From Heyndrickxia sporothermodurans (lineage in GTDB: Bacteria > Bacillota > Bacilli > Bacillales > Bacillaceae_C), in assembly GCA_018333075.1 (NCBI GenBank), contig BORH01000006.1, positions 186,001 to 250,000 on the forward strand: 64,000 bases of DNA. Direction: 5' to 3'. Shown here piece after piece: positions 1-8,465 of this stretch. A program made the translations under genes and the position numbers. Positions within the stretch are counted from its first letter, which is position 1; the number at the start of each line of letters is the position of its first letter. The notes below the pieces were generated by a model. It ran no database searches. It had not been told where the DNA came from and saw nothing but the letters and a program-made list of their open reading frames with translations.

Positions 1-1159
1 CAATGATTCCTTCCTCATTAATAAATCTTTTTTCGTTTTCAACGCCCATTCCATTTTCAGCAATAAAGCATTCAATATTTCCGTACTCTTCCTTTACATT
101 TATTAACAAATCATAAATTCCCTTTTCGTAAATTTCCCAGCCTCGATATGGATTCACCCTTTTTCCAGGCATATCATGATAATCAAAATAACGTTCCGGC
201 ATAAAAGGTGCATGTGGATTAAATAAATTTTCCTTAGCCTTAATCCTTCTAGGCTGATAATAATTAATCCCTAATAAATCGACTGTATTTTCTTTAATTA
301 CTTCTAAATCACCATCTGCCATAATAGGCATAAACCCTTCCTCTTTTATAATGTCAACAAGCTCGTGAGGAAAGGTTCCTTTAACTGACGGGTCTAAGAA
401 AGAACGATTAAAAATAGCATCTGCAATAATAGAAGCTTTAACGTCTGCTGGATGAGTACTCCGAGGATAGGAAGGCGTTAAATTTAATATGGTTCCAATT
501 TTTCCATCCATATTTTTTTCATGATATTCTTTAATCGCCATGGCACTAGCTAAAATAGAATGAAACCCTGCTTGAACGCATTTTTGAAAGTCACAAAGCG
601 CTGGGTAATGGTGGCCATATAAATATTGATTTTCTACAGGAACAATCGGTTCATTGTGTGTGAACCATTTCTTCACACGATCACCAAACAAATCAAAACA
701 AGTCTTCGCATAGTTAACATACGCCTCTACAACTTCTCTGCTCTCCCATCCACCTTTTTCTTGCAGCTCTAATGGCATGTCAAAATGATACAAATTCAAA
801 AATGGTTCAATTTCATTTAATAAAAGCTCATTAATCACACGATTATAAAAATCAACTGCTTTCACGTTGATTTCACCTTGACCACCTGGAATAAGTCTTG
901 ACCAAGAAATAGAAAAACGAAAACTATTATGCCCAAGCTTCTTCATCAAGCGAATATCTTCTTTATATAACTCGTAGAAATTTGAAGTATCATTCGGACC
1001 GATCCGATCAAAAAAACGATTAGGCTCTGTTTCATACCAATGGTCCCATATATTTCTTCCTTTTCCATCTCCATTAGCAGCCCCCTCCATCTGTGTTGCT
1101 GAAGAGGCTGAACCCCACCAAAAACCTTCTGGAAAGCGAAACTTGATATTATTTTCCAA
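1..1159 (-). CDS. GH1 family beta-glycosidase, C-terminus beyond window
   Basis: Glycoside hydrolase family 1 retaining beta-glycosidase (beta-glucosidase / 6-phospho-beta-glucosidase / beta-mannosidase class). About 386 residues are visible; the 3' end lies outside the window. The N-terminus shows the family FPEGFWWGSASSATQ pattern. The acid/base motif THNEP is encoded near 635-650 and the nucleophile motif AENGMG near 45-65, so both catalytic glutamates are present. No ATG fits; a TTG at 1159-1157 sits about 8 nt after GGAGGGAAGG. It is the last gene of the mannosidase/transporter locus, separated from the solute-binding protein by a hairpin. Inference: in this context it may cleave the Man-beta-1,4-GlcNAc core disaccharide; GH1 members also act on glucosides or phospho-glucosides, so specificity is open. 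Confidence 0.85.
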   Translation of the reverse strand, partial: MENNIKFRFPEGFWWGSASSATQMEGAANGDGKGRNIWDHWYETEPNRFFDRIGPNDTSNFYELYKEDIRLMKKLGHNSFRFSISWSRLIPGGQGEINVKAVDFYNRVINELLLNEIEPFLNLYHFDMPLELQEKGGWESREVVEAYVNYAKTCFDLFGDRVKKWFTHNEPIVPVENQYLYGHHYPALCDFQKCVQAGFHSILASAMAIKEYHEKNMDGKIGTILNLTPSYPRSTHPADVKASIIADAIFNRSFLDPSVKGTFPHELVDIIKEEGFMPIMADGDLEVIKENTVDLLGINYYQPRRIKAKENLFNPHAPFMPERYFDYHDMPGKRVNPYRGWEIYEKGIYDLLINVKEEYGNIECFIAENGMGVENEKRFINEEGII

Positions 1160-1189
1160 CGACCTTCCCTCCAATATAAAATTTATTTA

Positions 1190-1226
1190 TAAAAAGCCAA
1201 GTCGGAAAACTTACCGACTTGGCTAT
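1190..1226 (-). terminator. Intercistronic terminator-like hairpin between SBP and GH1
   Basis: On the minus strand a perfect 10-bp stem (GCCAAGTCGG / CCGACTTGGC, loop of 8) is followed by TTTTTAT. It lies after the solute-binding-protein stop and directly before the GH1 ribosome site, leaving no room for a separate promoter. It may be a partial terminator or an mRNA-stabilising hairpin that makes SBP more abundant than GH1. Confidence 0.75.
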
Positions 1227-1268
1227 GAAATTATTGATAAACTCATTATCACTTATTCGAAAATATCT

Positions 1269-2714
1269 TTATTTATTCTTCTTCCATTCATCATATTGCT
1301 TTTGAATTTCAGCTAATACTTTATCTAATCCTGCTTCTTTTAATTTTTGATTCATTTTTTTCAAATATTCTTCTGGTTCTACACTTCCTGTTAGTAAAGC
1401 AGGTGCAAACTCTTTAGAAACATTGGATATGGAAGCAATTTCTGTTCGTACTGGTGTTGAATCAAAGTGAAATCCTAAAGATGGTGCTGGTGTTGATTCT
1501 TCATTAAATTTCTTGAAAGCATCCCATTTGTCTTCAGGATCATTTTCATAAAGTTTTAAAATGAAATGATTACCTAATGCATATGTTGGCATATTATAAT
1601 TTTTCACACGAGCTGGTAGATCTTGGATTTTACCATTATCCAACTCTTTGTAATGCTCACCCTCGATTCCTTTATCTACAAGATTACGTAGATAAGGATC
1701 TGTATTTAAGAGATTTAAGAATGCCATCGCTTTTTCAGGATTTTTAGATGTTGCTGAAATCGCTTGAATTGCTCCAGTTACTGAATTATTATACGTTACT
1801 GGCTTTGTAATTGGCTGAACAACAACATCATATCCTGCCGCACGAGACCATAATAATTCTGCATAAGGTTGATACATTTCCTTACGAACAAACCAATTTT
1901 CAACTTCCATTGGCCAAGGATCTTTACTTGTTGCTGCGTCCGCTTTAATATATCCTGCTTTATAGAACTTGTGCATCGTTTTTAATGTATCTAATGTGAT
2001 ATCTGATTCAAAGAAGTTCACAACCTTACCTGTATCACCTTCAAGTGGGAAAGCCATTGGATTTTCATCCTCTAAAACATAATCAAACGGTAGAGGCGGC
2101 TTAAAGGTAGCGATCGGCGTAATTTTTGGTTCATTCTCTTTAATTGTTTTTAATAATGGTTCTAAGTCTGCTAATGTATGAACACTTGTAATATCAAGCT
2201 TATATTTATCTACTAATCTTTTATTAAATACTAATACTTCCTGTTGCCCTACCTCTTTATTTGAAGGAATTCCGTAAAGTTTCCCACCGATTTTTGCACC
2301 TTCTAAAAATGCAGGATCAAGGGTTTCTTTTAGTTTTTTCCCTTCTTTATCTAATAACTTATCGATATCTAAGAATGCACCTTTTTGTGCATTTAATACA
2401 TAATTTCCTCCATTCGTATAAGCGATATCAAATGGTTCTCCAGAAGCAATAATGACTTGCATTTTTTGGTCGTAATCGCCCCAATCAATTTGCTTCATTT
2501 TTACTGTGGCATTAATTTTTTTCTTTGTATATTCACTTACTTTCTCCATTACCTTATCAGTGTCTTTTTGCGGTGTTCCAATCATATACCATGTAAGTTC
2601 ATAAGGTTTATCACCCTTACCGCTTGCCTTTTCACTATTGTCGTTACTACATGCAACTAAGGCTCCTGTAATACTAAGGATGAATACTAAAAACAGCAAC
2701 AGCCTTTTCTTCAT
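1269..2714 (-). CDS. ABC transporter solute-binding lipoprotein (LplA-type)
   Basis: Extracytoplasmic sugar-binding lipoprotein of 481 residues for an ABC importer. A hydrophobic signal peptide ends in the lipobox LVAC with Cys22, so it should be lipid-anchored. The length and the C-terminal half (a DUF3502-like region ending in a helical Lys-rich tail) match the LplA/YtcQ class that handles large oligosaccharides. It follows two permease genes and precedes a GH1 gene, within a mannosidase locus. Established knowledge: related importers take up aldouronates, and in pneumococcus NgtS with two permeases takes up N-glycans. Inference: this one binds a mannose-rich N-glycan fragment. Start ATG follows AGGGGG. 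Family assignment is firm, ligand is not. Confidence 0.85.
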   Translation of the reverse strand: MKKRLLLFLVFILSITGALVACSNDNSEKASGKGDKPYELTWYMIGTPQKDTDKVMEKVSEYTKKKINATVKMKQIDWGDYDQKMQVIIASGEPFDIAYTNGGNYVLNAQKGAFLDIDKLLDKEGKKLKETLDPAFLEGAKIGGKLYGIPSNKEVGQQEVLVFNKRLVDKYKLDITSVHTLADLEPLLKTIKENEPKITPIATFKPPLPFDYVLEDENPMAFPLEGDTGKVVNFFESDITLDTLKTMHKFYKAGYIKADAATSKDPWPMEVENWFVRKEMYQPYAELLWSRAAGYDVVVQPITKPVTYNNSVTGAIQAISATSKNPEKAMAFLNLLNTDPYLRNLVDKGIEGEHYKELDNGKIQDLPARVKNYNMPTYALGNHFILKLYENDPEDKWDAFKKFNEESTPAPSLGFHFDSTPVRTEIASISNVSKEFAPALLTGSVEPEEYLKKMNQKLKEAGLDKVLAEIQKQYDEWKKNK

Positions 2715-2757
2715 TCATGTTTCCCCCTCAAAATTTTTTCATTCTATTGTTACAAAC

Positions 2758-3747
2758 TTACTCTTTCACTCCCCCAATAGTTAAACCTCTAATAAAATAC
2801 TTTTGGAAGAATGGATATGCAACGGCTATTGGTAGTGTTGCTATTACTACCATTGCCATTTTTGCAGCATCTTGTGGTATAGCTGAAAATAACCCTTGCT
2901 GAGAAGCATTTAATTCTGCATTTTGGCGAATAAATTCCAAATTATTTTCTATTTTCATTAATAGAGATTGCAGTGGTACTAGATTAGGATTATCGATAAA
3001 TAACAAGGCATTAAACCAATCATTCCAATATCCCAGTGTACTAAATAAAGCAATCGTTGCAATTCCCGGTAATGAAAGTGGGAAAACAATTTGAAAGAAG
3101 ATTCTCCATTCACTCGCCCCATCGATTCTTGCAGATTCTAAAATGGATTCTGGAACCGATCGTTGGAAAAATGTTTTCATAATCAAAATATAAAAAGCAT
3201 TAATAGCTAATGGTAGAATCAGTGCCCAAATTGTATTACGTAGATGTAATAATTGTGTCGCTACAATATAGAAGGGAACCAATCCCCCGCTAAACAGCAT
3301 TGTAAAAAAAGCAAGGAAGGTAAAAAACTTTCTGTATTTAAATTGATTTCTGGAGATTGCGTAAGAATAGAACGAAATCATCATTACACTAATAACAGTA
3401 CCTAAAATCGTAACGACGATTGTAATTCCGTATGAATTCAATAATTGTGAGCCCATATGATAAAGATATTGATAGGCTTCTGTACTCCATTCATCCGGTA
3501 TAAGCTGAAATCCCTTTGATTCCAAAGATTGTTCATTACTTAATGAAATGATAATTACATAGATAAATGGGAAAATACACATGATCGAAAATACAGCTAA
3601 CAGAATATTCATGATTATATTCGTAATTTTACCGAAGCCATGTGGGTCATACTTCGATTTTCGTTTTTTCTTTTTACTATTTACCGAAGCTTGGTAGTTA
3701 ACGTGATTATCCCTTATCTCGGGATCATGCTGATTTGAAACTTCCAT
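2758..3747 (-). CDS. Carbohydrate ABC transporter permease (LplC-type)
   Basis: Inner-membrane permease of 329 residues with six predicted hydrophobic segments and the binding-protein-dependent transport signature ESARIDGASEWRIFFQIVFPLS (an EAA loop, around residues 205-225). It has a charged 40-residue cytoplasmic N-terminal extension before the first segment, as in LplC/YtcP proteins. It sits between its partner permease and the solute-binding lipoprotein with short gaps, so the three are one transcription unit. No ATP-binding subunit is encoded nearby; Bacillus importers of this class use a shared ATPase such as MsmX. Confidence 0.87.
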   Translation of the reverse strand: MEVSNQHDPEIRDNHVNYQASVNSKKKKRKSKYDPHGFGKITNIIMNILLAVFSIMCIFPFIYVIIISLSNEQSLESKGFQLIPDEWSTEAYQYLYHMGSQLLNSYGITIVVTILGTVISVMMISFYSYAISRNQFKYRKFFTFLAFFTMLFSGGLVPFYIVATQLLHLRNTIWALILPLAINAFYILIMKTFFQRSVPESILESARIDGASEWRIFFQIVFPLSLPGIATIALFSTLGYWNDWFNALLFIDNPNLVPLQSLLMKIENNLEFIRQNAELNASQQGLFSAIPQDAAKMAMVVIATLPIAVAYPFFQKYFIRGLTIGGVKE

Positions 3748-3788
3748 AGTTTTCGAACCACCTTCCTTTCTTTATCAGTAATGTTCGA

Positions 3789-4718
3789 TCAAAACAAGGC
3801 ATATTCTTTATCAATTTTTTTAACAATATAATTCGTTAGTAACACTAAAACAAAGCCTACTGCAGATTGATATAACCCTGCTGCAGTACTCATACTAATA
3901 TCCCCCATTGTCGTTAATCCTCGGTAAACAAATGTGTCTATTACATTTGTTGTTGGATAAAGAGGACCTGAGTCTCTAGGCACTTGGAAAAACAAACCAA
4001 AGTCAGAATTAAATATTTTTCCTACATTTAAAATCGTTAAAATAATAATTAGAGGAGTGATCATCGGAATCGTTACATGACGTATCTGCTTCCATTTATT
4101 CGCTCCATCGATCATTGCTGCTTCATAGTAGTTGCGATCGATTCCTACAATAGCAGCCAGATACACAATGCTTCCGTACCCGACCCCTTTCCACATATTC
4201 ATAAAGACAAGAATAAATGGCCAATACTTGGATTCGTTATACCAGGATATCGATTCAATTCCAAACCAGCCAAGAATGTTATTTAATAATCCACGGTCAG
4301 CACTCAAAAAGGTAAACACAAAATAGCTGACAACAACCCATGACAAAAAGTGTGGAAACAGCATTCCCGTTTGATAAACTTTTGATAGTTTCTTGTTTGC
4401 TAGCTCACTTAACACAATTGCTACCGTTACACCGAGAACTAATCCCAAAATAATAAATACAGCATTGTACAATACAGTATTTCTCGTAATTACAAATGCG
4501 TCATTTGTGCTGAACAGAAATTTGAAATTATCAAATCCAACCCAATCACTATTTAGGATACTGGAAAAAAATCCACCTGGATCATATCGAAAGTTTTTAA
4601 ATGCGATCACAGTTCCAAACATAGGAAGGTAGGAAAAAAGTAAAAACCATATTGTTCCTGGCAACACCATGAGGAGCCATATTCGATTTTTTTTAATATC
4701 CTTTAAAAAATTTTTCAC
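3789..4718 (-). CDS. Carbohydrate ABC transporter permease (LplB-type)
   Basis: Inner-membrane permease of 309 residues, LplB/YteP class, with six hydrophobic segments and an EAA loop reading EAAMIDGANKWKQIRHVTIP around residues 199-218. It starts with GTG at 4718 after AAAGGAGGGG. It is the first gene of the permease-permease-binding protein unit and pairs with the next permease to form the heterodimeric channel. A cre-like palindrome lies just upstream, which suggests carbon catabolite control. Confidence 0.87.
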   Translation of the reverse strand: MKNFLKDIKKNRIWLLMVLPGTIWFLLFSYLPMFGTVIAFKNFRYDPGGFFSSILNSDWVGFDNFKFLFSTNDAFVITRNTVLYNAVFIILGLVLGVTVAIVLSELANKKLSKVYQTGMLFPHFLSWVVVSYFVFTFLSADRGLLNNILGWFGIESISWYNESKYWPFILVFMNMWKGVGYGSIVYLAAIVGIDRNYYEAAMIDGANKWKQIRHVTIPMITPLIIILTILNVGKIFNSDFGLFFQVPRDSGPLYPTTNVIDTFVYRGLTTMGDISMSTAAGLYQSAVGFVLVLLTNYIVKKIDKEYALF

Positions 4719-4741
4719 TCTTAAGCCCCTCCTTTCAATAA

Positions 4742-4755
4742 TGAAAACCTTTTCA
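4742..4755 (-). promoter_or_regulatory. cre-like CcpA site upstream of the ABC importer
   Basis: TGAAAACCTTTTCA is a perfect inverted repeat with centre CC instead of the CG of the CcpA cre consensus (TGWAANCGNTNWCA). It lies about 24 nt before the GTG of the first permease gene. The position fits roadblock or promoter repression. Assignment rests on sequence match only. Confidence 0.5.
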
Positions 4756-4907
4756 TAAATAATTGTATAGAATTACAATTATTAAAAAAAGTTAACAATT
4801 ATTAGATTTACTGAACTAACTTAATATACTTTCACGAAGCTGTGTTTTCTGAAGAAAATTCCTAAGAAAAAGAGCATTTTCTTTAGAGTAACTGTGATTA
4901 TCCTACC

Positions 4908-4949
4908 AACAAAAAACCTGCAGGTGAGTGGCAAAAACACCGCAGGTTG
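4908..4949 (-). terminator. Terminator of the two-component operon
   Basis: Minus-strand hairpin with arms AACCTGCGGTG and CACCTGCAGGTT (one bulged A) followed by a run of T. It lies 20 nt after the response-regulator stop and ends the kinase-regulator unit before the importer promoter. Confidence 0.85.
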
Positions 4950-4968
4950 CATTCCAAGCGTTATTAAA

Positions 4969-6495
4969 CTATTTCATTACTTTTTTCCGAATCATTGTAC
5001 GAAATTCCTTCGGCGTTACCCCGATGCTTTTCTTAAATTGTTTATAAAAATAAGTAGAATCAGAATAACCTACCTGTTTGCCTATTTCTCCTGCTTTAAA
5101 GTGCGTATTGATTAACAGCTCCTTCGCTCGATTAATTCTTATTTGGTTTATATAATCGGAAAAGATAAAGCCGGTTTCCTTTTGGAATAATTGGCCTAAA
5201 TAAATGGAGTTAACATGAAATTTTTGACTTAAGGTTTTCAGTGATTGCTCCTCATGATAATGCTCTTGTATGTAATGTAATACGCTCTGTATGATTGGAC
5301 TTCCTTGTTCAGATTGTTGTTCTATATGACTTAATGTTGTTTCAAGATAGGATATTAATAGCTGTTCAAGCTCGGATAAAGATTTGATCGAAAGAATTTC
5401 TTTTACCGAATCCGCTAGTTCTGATTGATGGTTTTGCCTTACATTGTTTTGGATCGTCATCATTGCTTCAATAGCAAAGCTTTGAACTCCTTGAGGAGAA
5501 ACTAATGTATGTTGTTGGCGGAATTCATCAAATTTTATTTTCACCCATCCAATCGCTTCACTTCTTTGCTTTGATATAACTAGTTTAACTAACTGCTGAA
5601 TACCTTCATTTGTCTCCATTGCTTTCACATTATATTCACAAGTATTTCCATCAGCAATGACACTGCTTTCGCTGTATAGTAATCGAAAAGGTGTTAACTT
5701 TTTTGCTGACGAAAGACTCTTATATAATTCTGTTAATGTAGAAACAGTTGACCCAATATAAATAAAATAATGAATAATTTTTTCTTCTTGAGTTAGTATT
5801 TCTTTAATTGTATCAACCTTTTGATTTCTTTCATCTACTAGGTCATAGGTTAATAGGACATTTAATTCTCCTTCCGGATTTAGGATACAAACACTATTTA
5901 ACTGCTTTTCAATTTCTGAGCGTAGGGAAAATAAGTCCCCCGATGCTAACGCTTCGTTTCCTTCAAGCTGAATGATTATTACAGCCATATTCCCTTTTTC
6001 AAATCGCAGCTGATAAAGTTCCAATCTTTCATGCCATTCTCTCGAATCAATATCCCGATTCAGCCATCTCCAAACAGAATTATCTCGTAAAACATAATAT
6101 GCCTCTTCTTCAACCGAAGACTTATTCAGCTTTTCGACCGTATTTTTTAATGTTGAAATGAGTTCATTTTCATTAATGGGCTTCAAAAGATAGTTTTCAA
6201 TTCCAAGAGCTAACCCTTCCTTTACATATCCAAACTCCTGGAATCCTGATAGTACAATAAATTTCGAAGTGGTATTCTTTGTTTTCAAGCTTTTTATTAA
6301 TTCTAATCCATTCATTTCTGGCATTTTTATATCAGTGATTACTAGATCACAAGGGCTTTGCTCCAAATGCTTTAATGCATCCTTCCCATTATAGGCTGTA
6401 CCTACCACATATAAATTAAGATCCTCCCATGGTATTAAAGCTTTTAAGCCTTCAATGATGAAAGGCTCATCATCAACCAGAAATACGCGATACAT
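4969..6495 (-). CDS. Response regulator, YesN type (REC + AraC HTH)
   Basis: DNA-binding response regulator of 508 residues. The N-terminal receiver domain (about 1-120) carries the acidic pair DDE at residues 8-10, the phospho-acceptor in VITDIKMP near residue 56, and a KP pair near 104. A long central region of about 270 residues follows, as in YesN proteins, then two AraC-type helix-turn-helix motifs (about 405-505). It starts 13 nt after the sensor kinase and is surely its partner. Inference: it activates the adjacent importer and/or mannosidase operon in response to an extracellular glycan. ATG follows AGGAGGG. Confidence 0.92.
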   Translation of the reverse strand: MYRVFLVDDEPFIIEGLKALIPWEDLNLYVVGTAYNGKDALKHLEQSPCDLVITDIKMPEMNGLELIKSLKTKNTTSKFIVLSGFQEFGYVKEGLALGIENYLLKPINENELISTLKNTVEKLNKSSVEEEAYYVLRDNSVWRWLNRDIDSREWHERLELYQLRFEKGNMAVIIIQLEGNEALASGDLFSLRSEIEKQLNSVCILNPEGELNVLLTYDLVDERNQKVDTIKEILTQEEKIIHYFIYIGSTVSTLTELYKSLSSAKKLTPFRLLYSESSVIADGNTCEYNVKAMETNEGIQQLVKLVISKQRSEAIGWVKIKFDEFRQQHTLVSPQGVQSFAIEAMMTIQNNVRQNHQSELADSVKEILSIKSLSELEQLLISYLETTLSHIEQQSEQGSPIIQSVLHYIQEHYHEEQSLKTLSQKFHVNSIYLGQLFQKETGFIFSDYINQIRINRAKELLINTHFKAGEIGKQVGYSDSTYFYKQFKKSIGVTPKEFRTMIRKKVMK

Positions 6496-6508
6496 CCTTC
6501 AATCCCTC

Positions 6509-8272
6509 CTAAGAAATGGGGATAATAATTTCAACAACTGTTCCCTTCCCCAACTCACTATTAATATGAATGCCATATTCCTTTCCGTACTTTAATTTCA
6601 TTCTCTCATTGACATTGCTAAGACCAATCGACCCAGATTTCACATTTTTTTCATTTAACTGCTCTCTTATTTGCTCAAGCCTCATGTTCGAAATTCCAAA
6701 GCCATTGTCTTTAATATATAGATGTAGCCTGTCATTAACTTCTTCCCCCTCAATCCATACACAATTGTCTGCTGCTTCCTTCCGATAACCATGTTTTGCA
6801 TAATTCTCGATTAATGGTTGAAAGGTAAACTTTAATATTTCATTTGAGTAATATCTTTCGGGAATCTCATAAAAAACTTGTAAATTAGAAGAATATCGAA
6901 TTTGCATAAGCTCCAAATATTTCTTAATATGCTCTATTTCATCACCAATCGTTACCATTTCCTTCGGGGTTAAAGAGTACCGAAAGAGCTCACCTAAATT
7001 ATAGATCATTACACTTGTTGTTTTCGATCCATCAATCACTGCCTTCATCCGAATCGCCTCTAGCGTGTTATAAAGAAAATGCGGTTGAATTTGTGACTGA
7101 AGCGCTTTCATCTCTGCTTCTCTTTGTTGAATATTTAATATATATACCTGCTCAATATACTGATTAAGTTCATCTAACATATTATTTAAGCTAAAAGAGA
7201 TGGTTGAAAGCTCATCTTTTTTACTATCATTTTGTACTCTAACTGCTAAATTCCCCTTTTTCACCTGTTTCATCGTATAATCGATTGCATAAATTCTTTT
7301 TGCATAATTTCTCATGGCAAAATAAGCAATAATGATAGCTCCAGTAGCAAATAGGAAAGTAAACAATACCATTGTCCAATGTACAATCGTTATTTTTGAA
7401 ATCTCTTTCTCTGGAATTAATCCAACAAACATATAGCCAGTAGCTTCATCTGCGAGAGTATTTAAATAATAGCTATTTCCCTTCCAACTTATTTTTTTCG
7501 AATAGGTAGAAAAGCTTAAATGCCTCAAAGATTCAGGCATATCTCCCTTTGATGAAGAATAAAGATTCTCACCTTCATGATTAAATATAAAAATGGATCC
7601 TAATAATTTATTTTTTCTTGCATCAATTAATTCATCAATACCATCAAAGCTATAATAAACGGCTATATGACCTAAATTTTTTAATAAGGCTGGATCATTT
7701 ATATTCTCTTTAAAAATAAAGGTATCTCTAAAGCGATCACTATCTTTAGGATTATTTTGTTTAATAGGAATTTCACTTATTTGCGTTTCTGTCGAAATAA
7801 TTGAGCGATTCCAGCGATTATGATTAAAAATAAATAAATACTCTATATTTGTTGTATTACTTCTCAAAGCTACCGCATTCATATCCTTATCTTGACTAAA
7901 AATCATTTGTAGAAATGTATCTAAATTATTAGGAACAAAAGAATTACTATTATAGTATTTATTTAATTTAAAGGATAAATAATCACTGTAATTATGCTGG
8001 AGAGCAAAACTAATATCAGTAAATAAATCATTTTTCATGTAGAGCTCCCTGATCGCTCTTTGTAAGTACTCCTGCTTCTTACCAAAATTCGCTTCAATTC
8101 TTTCTAATGTTCTTGAATTAAAATCCAATTCTTCTTGTACTTTTACTTTCGTATAATACCTGGATAAAATAAGCAAAAGGAGAAACATTGTAAGAATAAT
8201 TGTTATAGAATAGATTAATAGTATTTTATTAAATACACGATTTTTAAACTGATAAATAAATTTCCTTAGCAG
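6509..8272 (-). CDS. Sensor histidine kinase, YesM type, likely CTG (or ATA) start
   Basis: Membrane sensor kinase with a first transmembrane helix, an extracellular sensing region of about 250 residues, a second helix, a HAMP linker, a His_kinase domain with the phospho-accepting motif QIQPHFLYNTL, and a C-terminal HATPase with DNGFGIS. Counting from the first ATG (8188) it is 559 residues, but the frame stays open upstream and encodes a basic stretch plus the complete first helix (LRKFIYQFKNRVFNKILLI). GGGGAGGGAG sits directly before a CTG at 8272 (or ATA at 8275), so I place the start there, giving 587 residues. It is paired with the YesN regulator downstream. Confidence 0.85.
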   Translation of the reverse strand: MLRKFIYQFKNRVFNKILLIYSITIILTMFLLLLILSRYYTKVKVQEELDFNSRTLERIEANFGKKQEYLQRAIRELYMKNDLFTDISFALQHNYSDYLSFKLNKYYNSNSFVPNNLDTFLQMIFSQDKDMNAVALRSNTTNIEYLFIFNHNRWNRSIISTETQISEIPIKQNNPKDSDRFRDTFIFKENINDPALLKNLGHIAVYYSFDGIDELIDARKNKLLGSIFIFNHEGENLYSSSKGDMPESLRHLSFSTYSKKISWKGNSYYLNTLADEATGYMFVGLIPEKEISKITIVHWTMVLFTFLFATGAIIIAYFAMRNYAKRIYAIDYTMKQVKKGNLAVRVQNDSKKDELSTISFSLNNMLDELNQYIEQVYILNIQQREAEMKALQSQIQPHFLYNTLEAIRMKAVIDGSKTTSVMIYNLGELFRYSLTPKEMVTIGDEIEHIKKYLELMQIRYSSNLQVFYEIPERYYSNEILKFTFQPLIENYAKHGYRKEAADNCVWIEGEEVNDRLHLYIKDNGFGISNMRLEQIREQLNEKNVKSGSIGLSNVNERMKLKYGKEYGIHINSELGKGTVVEIIIPIS

Positions 8273-8319
8273 TATTCTCCCTCCCCATTATCCTTCTATA
8301 ATATTCAAATATCACTATA

Positions 8320-8352
8320 TAAAGAAAACGCAACATTAAAGTTACGTTTTCA
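8320..8352 (-). terminator. Hairpin between alpha-mannosidase and sensor kinase
   Basis: Minus-strand stem of 11 bp (GAAAACGTAAC / GTTGCGTTTTC, one G-T pair, loop of 6) followed by TTTATATAG. It separates the mannosidase operon from the kinase gene. The T run is weak, so it may allow readthrough. The rest of the gap between 8273 and 8465 shows nothing else I can support. Confidence 0.55.
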
Positions 8353-8465
8353 TTATATCAAAAAAATTAATATTCCAACTTTTTAAAATGAAATAAAAAA
8401 TTGTTTGCATAGCACCTGGTATTTTTTACATCAAAAATCTACCCTAGCACTATGATTGGATTTAT

